A program made the position numbers and the translations under genes. A stretch of DNA of 64,000 bases from Hofstenia miamia. Lineage: Eukaryota > Xenacoelomorpha > Acoela > Hofsteniidae. Where the stretch lies: assembly GCA_900660155.1 (NCBI GenBank), contig CABFPE010000079.1:1615022-1679021 (forward strand), written 5' to 3'. The notes beneath the pieces were generated by a model, which was given only the letters and a program-made list of their open reading frames with translations, was not told the origin of the DNA and searched no databases. Numbering within the stretch: the first letter of the stretch is position 1; each line of letters starts with the position of its first letter. Below are positions 53,460-64,000 of the stretch, piece by piece.

Positions 53460-56400
53460 TTGCACAGAACATTTTAGTTCAGCAGTTTATTATTAAATTT
53501 AATTAAGATTAATAATATTTAGATAAATTTTTTGTATTTCGTACAAAATTTGAAATTTACAAACTATTTCGCATTTTTTACTGTAGCAATAGAAACCTTA
53601 ATCCCATTAAGAGAAGTTTCCTTTTATGAGGTAACATCAAAATGCAGGCAGATGATAGATGTGAGTAAAAGTCAATGGGATGGGATCGCTATTGGGATGG
53701 ACGTCACGTGATATGTTATATTATTCATATGCAGAAAAGAAGCAGTTACGTTTGAAATCCATTGTTAATTACTTTCATATTGACCACAACACATCATTCA
53801 TCACTTTATACTATTCAAGATCGTTACGTTTAACTTACTAGGCTTTTCAATTCAGGCTATTGATCAACGTTCTCTTTTTATGATTTAGGAAGACAGGTGA
53901 CATACTACAGTACACCAAATTTTTGTTTTTAGTGTTACATTGACCCTTTAATAAAAAAAGTTATTTCAAAATATAGCTAAAGCCTATAATGTTGCAGGAA
54001 ATTATTCAGAACCTTTGAATGAGATTCCTGTAATTATATAGACAATTGCACAATTCATTGTCATGACAATTTAACGATGATCAAATTAAAATATATTATA
54101 ACATATTTAATGCAAACTTGAAAATCAGTTAGAAATTACAAAACTCTCTAGGTTGTGGTTTTCTAAGGAAGAATAAGCATATAATGATTTAAGATTCATA
54201 TTTTGATTAACAGACACAGTGCATTTGCTTTAACGGCATAGTTTGGCTATTTTCCAAAAGATGCTATGTCGCATTTAGCTACAGAATTATGCATGTAACT
54301 TACTAATTAGAAGAAAATGTTATATGAATTTACATGTTATCTGCATGAAAAGAGTCAAACATATACATTGAATTTTGGCTCAGAACTTTAAATGGTTAAA
54401 ATTTATTTTAAATTTGGAGTTAATATTGATTAGAGAGTAGCTCAGTCTGACAAAGCGATAAATTACTCAGCTTTGAAGTACTAATCAGATTTTAGCTTCA
54501 ATATTTCCTAAAAGCTATATTGCTCATCGATTTCTTATTTCAATATACAATTGCTGACCAATTAATTTGTAATACCAGCAGTAGCACACTGCACCAATTG
54601 CAAAACAGAAAGAAATCTGAGAACTTTCATTTTATAAATTTTTAATTTCATTTGGCGATGTCTAAGACATAAAGGACAAAGGACCACACATCCTCATATC
54701 AAATAAGTTAATGAATCAATTGACTTAATTTTGATTTTTTGCATCTAATGTTGCTTTAGTCGTCATGCAGAGAAATTACGTCATGATTTCGTCAATTCTC
54801 GTGTCGTAACTACTGAAATTAGTTATGCAGCCCTGCTATGCTGATTTAATATTTTGTATTTTTTAATTTTTGGAGGAATTTACTTCTTGTCATGCAAGGT
54901 TGTTAACATTTTGTTAATTATTATTAATTAAGAATTGTGCGTTTTTTTGCAAAAATTTGCATTTTTCGCAACACAGGTTCAACATTAAAACTAACTAAAC
55001 TGTATATTCTCTATGCATCATTTACTTAGTAAAGTAGTTTTAAGTTCAGAAAATTAGGCAGTTAGTAGGATGAATTGATTGCTAAAATTTGGATTTCGAT
55101 TCAGCCTGGAAAATAAATTCATTCGACCCCCCCCCCATTTTCTTCCACATTAAGCCCTTGATACTTACTCAAAAAGCTCATAATAAGACGTAAATGTAAT
55201 TAATTTTACTAATTTTTATTGGGGATAATATTTTTCTCATAAAGTGTTTATAAATATCTGATTTATCTTATGTATGGTAGTGTCCTAACTTTTTACCCGT
55301 AATATAGTCTTCCAAATTTTGATATGTTAGGAATGAATTCGAATGAATTCTATCATTTTAATTCCTAAATATAGTAGTAAATTTATTTCAAAAATAAATT
55401 CAAATTTTTATAATTTTTGACTTCATTAAAATAATGATGGCATCACATTTCTGAACATTATAAGTTCATGGTGCTTCATGAAAAATACTTATACAAAGTT
55501 ATATTTTAATACAATAATCAAATCAGGTATGAAATCTTCCCCATGCCTGAGGAGACCAAAAAATTTCAGTTTGAAAAGGGTTTAACTTAGAAATTGTAAA
55601 TTTAATGTTTTATTTTTGACAAATGCAAAAGTATCATTGTTAATTCATTTTATATTAATTATAATTATATTACATTACATTTTGATTTTGTGCTTGAACA
55701 TAATAAATCTGTAGCAGAATTATGGAAGTTGGAGAAAAATCTAACACAAAAGAAATATTTTATGTAAATTTTTGAATATGTTTCAGCGAATTAATTAAGG
55801 CGATTTAATTCACTGGATGGAATATAGCTTACTATTTGTAATTGAGACGCTTCAAATTTTAATCCTGAAAAATCCCTCTGTAAAAGCTGAAAGTTTTGAT
55901 AGAAATGTCACTTGATATTTAGATCTCTAGGGCTTCATTATCAAAAATCCAATATTGAAAGTGAAAAATATCGAAACCATCAATGTTCAATAATGCTTTA
56001 TCAATATTGGTAATTGGTTAATAGATACAGGGCTCATAAAATAGAACAAACTTAAATACCAATAATATATTTATACAATTCGAATAATTCGTATTAACGG
56101 TAATATGCTTGTAAAAATTCCATAAGGATTTCTAATGTCTGAAATTATATAGAATAAAATAATAGAAAATAATTTATAATTAAAATTTATGCTTAAAATT
56201 ATTAGTTTGTTACTGCAAACATTGGACATTTTCATGCCTAGCGAAGGAAACACCATTTTTCTTGAGTTTTTTTCAAGGCAAACATGCGAAATAAATATAA
56301 TGGAAAAGACCGAAATATATACTCATGTATTTTCACTTTGATTAGAGATACATATGGTGGCTGTTGTTTACTGTGAATGGAATGCATATTAGAGGAAAAA

Positions 56401-59400
56401 GCCTTATTTGTCAATTAAGCAAACCTTTTTGTTGTATTGCTAAATCTAACAAACCGAGGAATTTTTTTTAAGATCTTTTGTGTTATGGAGTCTCGTGACT
56501 CAAGAATTAGTAAATATATCCAGTGTCGGAAATCACTATAGGGTAGAAGAATGTCTGATCTTTTACCTGCGTTTTAACCTTATTTGCCACAGGAGAGTTA
56601 ACCACGCCCCCTGAGCACATTTTTAAAATTCTGCTTTTTAAGAATCCTTGTATATTTGTGCTTTCCTCACTAATTTTTATAATGTAAGATGCATCCTGAC
56701 GACATTTGAAGAAATTTTCTTAATAGGGTTTGACAAAATTTTTTCAAAATATAGACAAAGCCGTTGGTGACTTTAGGATAACCTAAGGTTGAAATATGTT
56801 AAAATTAGAGATGTCAGCAATCATAATGCTTGAAAACTCAACTTAAGAAAGTAATACATAGAAGATTTTTTAAACAAAAAAAATATTCTGAAGATTATTC
56901 AATAAACAGCTGTAATTTAAAAAAAATTGCTAAGACTTTCCTAAGTATTGTTATTTGTCAAATATATATCACTTTATATAAGAAACATTTCCTAAGATTT
57001 CGACAAAGCTTTGATAAAAAAATTATCAATTTTTACAAGGATTCAGAAAGCTTTTTGTACCAAAAGATTAAAGTTGTAATACATCAGATTGAATTAAGAA
57101 ATTCTAATTGAATATAATTAATTGAATTCAAAACATACATGAATAATGTCAATTTAACAGAAAATCAAATATTTCTGATATTCATTGATTGTAATGACGC
57201 ATATTCCAATTCATATGAAATTAATTCATGTAAACTTTCAGTACAAACTTAGTAGCACTTGAAAACTGCAAAAACTACATTTCACTTTATATTTATAGTA
57301 GACAAAATTTTTTCCAAATGGTTAAACATATATATGCAAGAACGTTTTGTGTAAATTATTTATTTTATATTTTTGAATTCATATATTGAATGTAGTAACG
57401 GCATTTGTATTTATTCAGCATAATAGCATGGAATTGGCTTGCAGTGTTATGCTAAACATGGAGCTCTTCTTTGGTCACTAAGTCAGTGTTACTGAAACTT
57501 TTCTACAATTAAAATGGTTGCTGGTTTGCACTATATTCTAATTATGAAATATTGGCAAGTTTTTCAACACAGTTGTAAGAATTCGTTAAGATTTTTTCAA
57601 AATTTTGTAAAATTTTTCAATTTTCATATAATTAGGGCAGCTTATAAGTGATGAGCAATCGATAATTTTATAGTAGACATTATTGAAAAAACTTATATTC
57701 TAGTATTTCCTATTTATTTTGGAGACTTTAGTCCAGAATTTTAAAAGAAATCATTTCTTCTCAAAATGATGAATTTTTTTCATCAGTAATTAATGTGACA
57801 GGTTGGGCGATGTTTGCGTGTTGATCAGGTAGACGTTTACAGGTTCCCGTCAAGCTAATCACAGAACTAGTAAACAGTCATCATAAGTTGTCGTGGCCTG
57901 GCATGTACAGTTCATAGCAAACTACTATACATACTTGTGTCTTTTAGTTAACAATTAAACATTTTACATAACGTTGTCTTATACTTTTACGCTACTAACA
58001 ATGCTAAAAATCCTTCTTATCAGTCAATTTTGGATGTAAATTTTTTATTATTTCACTAATACTTTCTGCATCATACCAGTAAATTTCGATTATTACCCAC
58101 CTATTTTTACAGCTAACGATTGACCATTGAAATCAAATATTCGTTATAAATATAGTTCGAATCAACTTTAGATGTGCACATATTACGCCCATGAGGCAAA
58201 CTGGTTCAAGGATTGATTTTTTTGGATTCAGATCCAAATTAAATTCATGCAATTTCCTCAGATACACTAATTATTGAAAAAGATAAGAAACAAGTTGTCA
58301 AATATCTTAACAGCGACTTTTGTAAAAGGCAGCGTAAATGTTTTCCAATACCGATGTATTGCCTATTGTAAAATTTTTATAAAAACTAAGATGAAGTACA
58401 CATTTTTTAACAAAAATAATAAATTATTTCTTATAGCGATTTTTTAAATTACATCAATCTGTTTTTTTTGTAAAAAAATGGAAAACTAATTTTTGAGCTG
58501 ATTAGCTGTTGTTTGTTAATAGGTATATACTATATTGGATAAAATACTCTACCCACATCCAACTGGGTTGTAAAAACCTGTAAAAAAATTGCAAGAAAGT
58601 AATCTGAGAAATTTCTAACATAACTTTATATATGTGCAATTCAATTTAGAAACAATTACGTATAATAAATTTAGCAAGCTATGTGTAGTGCTTACTAGTA
58701 ATTAACATAACAACACAGATTTGAAGAAGCGCATAAATTAACATTGCTTCATATATTGGACTTCTGGACTCTAACTGTGCAATCCACTTCTTAGATCTCC
58801 AAAATGATAAAAATTTCAGCTAAGTTCCTTTCCATAAATTACCTCATTTTTACAAAATACAGTTTACACATTTTGTCTCACGTATATTTATATATATATA
58901 TATATTTATTAAACTATTATTAAATAATATTAATATCAAGCTCCAAATAATATTAGCGTACACACTTTATATTGTTTTAGAAATCACATTTATAGAATAT
59001 TATAAGTAAAAAACATGATAAAAAATTCCACTTGCAATGATTGTACATTAAATTTGACGTTAAACATACTAATTCATTACTTTTCATAAATGGGTCTAAG
59101 TGAAATGCAAAGGTGTGCAACTATTAATAATTGACTATTTAAAAATATAATTCTACTTCCTAAGCAGTAAATATCAATAATAATTAATACTACTGTATTT
59201 TAGATATAATCAATTGTGTCTAAATGGAAATTTCACTTTTCTAAGTTAATACTTGCAGAAGTAAATAAATGCAAGGTCATATAAATATATCAATTTTTAC
59301 ATAGGCTATTTGCATGGGCGTAACTAAGACCAGATACCTACAAAATGGTATTGGCCTTCACCTGAAAATCATAAGTCAGAAAATACTTAAAATACTATTT

Positions 59401-62252
59401 CCTCATTTAACTAAAGTTACAGTTATATTAAGTTCTTCTCTACAACTTCACATTTCAAATACAGGGTAAGCAAAAGAAATTCATAAATTTTTATTATTGA
59501 ATCACTGGTCTTATATTGTATTTAAAGCTATCTCTAAGTACACTAAAATATGTCATAGGAATTGCCCCTTTGAAAATAGAAAACTCTTTTCTTAAATCCA
59601 AAACTCCTGATCTTGATCGATGCCCCATTTCCCATAACTTCCTAAATTATCTCTTTTTTCAATGAGTATTTTAAATAATCAATAGAAGCAGATTTTGAAT
59701 TTTTTAGTTAAGAATGTACAAATTGATTGCAAATCTACAATATAGTTTCGAAAGTTTTAACATTATAAATGATATTTACATTTTATATTTTGGTGACATC
59801 TAGAAAATCTATCGTTGCAATCTTAGCAGTCTTTGTATTTTCCCAAGGATATTGGAATACTTACCAAACGCAGTTACAACAATTTGACAGTTTGACAGTT
59901 TGACAAATGGAACTTCGAATTTGAAATTGCAAGATGTTGATTGTGTTTGTAAGAGTAGCATATAGGTTAGAACATCTTATAGCATGTCATGTAGTACGAA
60001 GAACGCCTACGTAAATTTAGAAACCTACAATTATCGTAAAATACTTTGGAAATCAAACTCTACCAGGACATTCTTAAGAGCCCTGCATAGGTTACTTAGA
60101 ACTTTAATAACAGAATCTCTAAATGTTATTGTTATTTTTAAATTCTTTCGATATCTTTTTAAACTACTCTTCATTAATACTTTATAAATGAGCAACTGGG
60201 TAACAGTTTCATATCATTTGGTAGTTATTCACTGCTTGGGAAACATTTTTATTCCCACCAGATGCAATTGACATTTTTTCCAAATAGACTGGTAAAAATA
60301 GAAATTTTAATATTTTTCCTGAATTTATGCTTAAGTTAATTCCCGAGATATACCGTTTCAAAAATGTTCTCATACTTGTATATACTACCACAGACTGTCG
60401 GGTATATCACGAATGCAATTTATTAGGAGTTCTTAACATATTTTTTTAAGTTTTAAATTGGATTGAATAATTTATCCCTAAATTTAGTTAATAACTTGAA
60501 AAATTCTATGCGGTTATTTTTCACTTGGATATATGTGAGGCATTGCAAGAGATATATGAGAGTGCATTGATATTGATACTGTGGTTATATCAGTCAAACG
60601 TAGCATAGGAAAAACGCAAACCTTACGAGCAATGCATTTCAATAATATATTTCAAACATATTAAAATGCAGTAAATAATACATAAATATATTCCAATATA
60701 AATGTTCTAGCAATGTAATACAGCAATATATCGCACCATTTTGATATTTTGAGAAGTACCTATTTGACATAAAGAAAACCACTCTGTTATGAAAGTGTGG
60801 TAATTTACAAAATTATTGTAAGCTAAGTTTAACATTAGTTTAAATTTTTTTAGAACTTAGCTAATCCTGCTTGACATACGTCTGACTCTGGAAGCCTAAG
60901 TATCAAAATATTATACATTCGGATAATTATATAATAGATTTCGTGGCAATGATTTTCTTTTTTTGGGAAAATATTTTATGTCTTTAAATTGAAATTTGCC
61001 TAAGTAAATCGGATAATTTCTTTCTAAACAAGAAACAAACATTTGGTCTTGCTAGTCTTTCATGTTTGGCATATTGGAATTGTGCGTTCTTAAGACCCAT
61101 GCTAAAAGACTATTTTTCATGTCATCACATTGGTTGAGTAAGCAATAATTTTAACAATATCACCTTCTAAAAATATGTTACAATAACACTGTGATTAAAT
61201 CCTGCACCAATAAATTTATTGTAATAAATTTATTGCTATATATTGCAAATGTTTTTCAAACTAAAAGTTTCGTCGTTGGACTACATGGAATCATGGGAAC
61301 AAATATTTCATTGCACTTGGAATAAATCCAATTGGACTAACAATACTCTAGTTATAAAATCTATCTATCTTCGTAGAATTTTGTAGTTATTTTATTAATA
61401 TTCATTGTAATACGCAAATATAAAAAAAATTTAAAAGAAAATTATTTTATTGTGGGGTCAAAAAAAGGCCTCAAACAACAACTAACCGCTAAAAAGGACA
61501 TTCAATGAACCACACTTACAAAAAAATTCCTCGCAAATTTAGATGAATATGACATATCTACAAAATCTGCGGTTCTTACTCTGTAGACCAAAAGACATGA
61601 ATTTTGGAAATGAATTTTGGCAGCCTCAATTCAAAAAATCAAAATTTTGTCTGAATTGCCGCCCAAATAGGATGTTTTGTACTTTTCTAGTGAACAGTAT
61701 CATTGAATTTCCTCGGTGAGTTAAGCGATGGGTGAAATGAGCAATAATTCTACCGTAAGCTGTTTAAATGCATTATTAATTTTTACAGAAGTGTTTGAAA
61801 TATAATATCAGTCTCTAAAAGCAGGTTGCCATAAAGCTTCGAATTGCCGTACAAAGCGACTATTTTTCGATTAAAATGTTTGCTAAATCATTAACTGCTC
61901 GTGTGTTTGCGACAATTTTTTAAATTATTATTGTCTATGCATAAATATTTAATTATTTTTAATTGAAATAATGCTCGATGTTGTGATTGCAATAATACTT
62001 AAGTATATATATCAAAATCTTTCAACAAAATTGCTATATTTTTTCACAAAGTTATCTATTTTGTGATATTATCGATTAATCACTATTATTGATCAAGTAA
62101 TTCATGTTTCGGGCTATTTCAAGCACATTGTATGAAGTTGAAAGTCAAGTGAGAAGTAATACCATGAAGGATACCACTCGACATTTATAAGTTCTTGTGT
62201 TTATTTATTGTACTGTATGAAACAAATGTATACGTGCATTTCTTATTTCATG
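53460..62252. other. 8.8-kb AT-rich desert
   Basis: No reading frame with family features, no splice-bounded exon that I can support, and no intact transposon. Small items: a GGACGTCACGTGA word (53,698-53,711), a poly-C run of ten (about 55,127-55,136), a GC-richer patch at 57,795-57,915 and a TA tract near 58,890. It may be intergenic or a very large intron. Confidence 0.45.
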
Positions 62253-62260
62253 TTGCAGAT

Positions 62261-62631
62261 CAGACTTGTCAACGAGCCGGCATTTCCAAGCTCGGCTCGT
62301 TTCAATTTTTAGTAAGTTCGGCTCGGCTCGGCTCACCACATAAAATCTTTGAATGAGGCTCGCTTAGCTCGGTATTTTTTTAAAAATATTGTGCAAAAAG
62401 TATTTTTTACATAGCTCTTCCTATTATTTAATAAACATTTCTTAAATAAAATTATAGGAAAGGCATACTGACTGCAAAAAATAAGCAAAATCTCCATAAT
62501 CAAATTAACAAGCAGAACTATAAACTTGCTTTGCCTAAAACAGGCTCGTTTTGGGCTCGTTGTATATCACATATTGTGTTCAAGCTCGGCTCGCCTCGGC
62601 TCGTTAGAAGCTCAGCTCGTTGACAAGTCTG
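62261..62631. mobile_element. hAT-type MITE with GCTCGGCTCG repeats
   Basis: Perfect 17-base TIRs: CAGACTTGTCAACGAGC at 62,261 and its inverse ending at 62,631. Flanking 8-bp duplications are TTGCAGAT (62,253-62,260) and TTGCAAAT (62,632-62,639), 7 of 8 matching. Both subterminal zones carry GGCTCGGCTCG words; the centre is AT-rich and non-coding. CAG...CTG ends and an 8-bp duplication place it in the hAT superfamily; it needs a transposase from elsewhere. Confidence 0.92.
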
Positions 62632-62639
62632 TTGCAAAT

Positions 62640-64000
62640 AGAGATAGGTAGTTCTGAAATTCTGAGCTCTATTCAGTCTCGTCTTTTTGCTATAAAATAT
62701 TTTAGTGTTATACTATCAATTTCAATTTACTTGACTACTGTATATTTATGATTACCCTTCCTGAACTCCATGCGAAAAAAGATTTTGAATAAATTTTCAA
62801 TACAAAGCATCCAAAATATTTCCTAAAAAATACATAATTTAACAGTCAAGATGCATTAATTAGAGTCATTATCTATTATTTAGCATTTGAATGTATTAAT
62901 TATGTATTTTATTCCATTATAATATATTATAAACTATTATATACTATTAAGTATCATTATTCTCCAAGTAATCAGCCACTGATACGACATAAGTGGACGG
63001 TAAACAAGCATGTTTTTATGTCTGTCAGTGGCGAACCATTTATCAATGGGCAGGTGGCAGCTTAACTATGAGCTAAAAGGCGTCAAATGATAACGTATGA
63101 ATAACTTCTAAGCTAAAAAACCGAATTTTATATTTCAATTATTATGACTATTTTTTATCATACTAACATATGGGTAACTTAGAATCTATGCAAAGTTGGA
63201 CATGAACAATGAAGTATTCCACATTTTTTGCCCGAAATTTTATATGATATTTTAAGATCATGAGTTTGGGAAGAATAATGATTGCATGTGAAAAATGATG
63301 AGGCGGTCCAACTTTCACTACTCAAGAGCTACCGTTATACAAATTTGTATAAGGGTATGCATTTGTACGTTTTTATTAAATCATTCAAATTTTAAATATT
63401 ATGAGCATTATAGGCAGAACATGTAAAAAATAAATTTATGTAAATCAAATATAGGTGATAGTATTTTTTATTTCTGCTCAAAAGATATTATAAATTATAC
63501 TAGTAATGAATTCCATCCTTGTTAAAAAGTGGTTAATGTGATTTTTGAATCCTTCGAAAAATGGAATATTCCACAAAACCTTTGTCATGGTTGAGAGATA
63601 AATAATTCACGTGATTTGAGCTTCAGTCTTATTAATCATTATTACACATTATTTCACATTTATCAAAGTGTTTCCGGAAGAATTAAACCACAATATTCAA
63701 TGAAAATATTACAATACATGCATAAGAACATAACTTATTATTCATGGCAAACACAACAATGACATTCATATTAATATATATTGAATATTTGCAGACCTCT
63801 TAAAGATGGAATATTCCATTTATGAGAATGCTTGAATTATATTAAGCTTTGACCAAAGCTCATATAGAAACATTTGATCCTAAAGTGCTCCTGAAATTGA
63901 ATAATTATGCACTAGATTGTCATCAAACCACAACACTAATCGAAAAGAGCATCTGATGATTTTTAAGATCAAATAGCACAATAACAGTTATATTGGAATG
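62640..64000. other. intergenic, nothing firm
   Basis: AT-rich. CAGTGGCGAACC at about 63,026 looks like one end of a hAT element, but no inverse partner (GGTTCGCCACTG) is present before the window ends. Confidence 0.4.

Noticed and set aside
54430-54520. tRNA-like or SINE head (TAGCTCAGTCTGACAAAGCG)
   Set aside because: The A-box match is fair, but the B-box position (TTTAGCTTCAATATTTCC) is poor and no cloverleaf forms; at best a very old SINE trace.
56830-57111. 93-codon Lys/Ile-rich frame in the desert
   Set aside because: Low-complexity composition expected of AT-rich DNA; no start context, splice site or domain.
63020-63070. CAGTGGCGAACC as a hAT terminus
   Set aside because: No inverse partner or target duplication was found before the end of the window.
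1-64000. CRISPR arrays, bacterial operons, ribosome binding sites
   Set aside because: Spliced animal genes and eukaryotic retroelements show this is nuclear DNA; no spaced direct-repeat array is present.

Overview
The window is eukaryotic nuclear DNA, AT-rich (roughly 70% A+T) and intron-rich, full of (TA)n microsatellites and transposable elements. The host genes are animal: an SLC24-type sodium/calcium/potassium exchanger with nine recognisable coding exons, an intronless 3-ketoacyl-CoA reductase/17-beta-HSD type dehydrogenase, and a small secreted protein with a PAN/apple-like half and a thrombospondin-type half. Base composition, Penelope elements and the isolated one-base N joins suggest an invertebrate, probably an arthropod (a chelicerate is my guess, not shown), from a gap-filled draft assembly.

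Layout. 1-5.0 kb: no gene, one worn retroelement piece near 4 kb. 5.0-12.9 kb: a two-exon secreted-protein gene (+) whose 7.2-kb intron holds two tandem Penelope-like copies, with a hammerhead-like motif at their junction. 13.7-14.4 kb: a hAT element with terminal repeats and an 8-bp target duplication. 15.5 kb: an orphan coding exon. 16.0-21.7 kb: a Jockey-like LINE and a pogo-type transposon cut by one-base N joins into pieces whose order is wrong; overlaps between piece ends give the true order. 21.9-22.9 kb: the dehydrogenase gene (+). 23.4-24.9 kb: a decayed Tc1-like transposon. 27.7-29.0 kb: a second, different Penelope element (-) with a GIY-YIG relic. 29.9-48.6 kb: the exchanger gene (-). 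Its introns hold a 3.6-kb TIR transposon with an unplaced transposase, a hAT MITE, a retroelement RT/RNase H island, and a 1,162-bp near-identical tandem duplication that doubles one coding exon. 51.7-52.7 kb: a Gag-like fossil broken by a 218-base gap. 53.3-64 kb: a gene-poor desert with one well-marked hAT MITE at 62.3 kb.

The host genes do not form an operon or an obvious pathway. What ties the window together is element traffic (Penelope, LINE, pogo, Tc1, hAT, an unplaced TIR family, LTR-kin fossils) in introns and intergenic DNA, much of it next to TA-rich microsatellites. The exchanger exon boundaries were chosen by hand and are consistent: nine exons total 1,325 nt, all splice phases agree, and they give a 440-residue C-terminal product lacking only its first exon(s).
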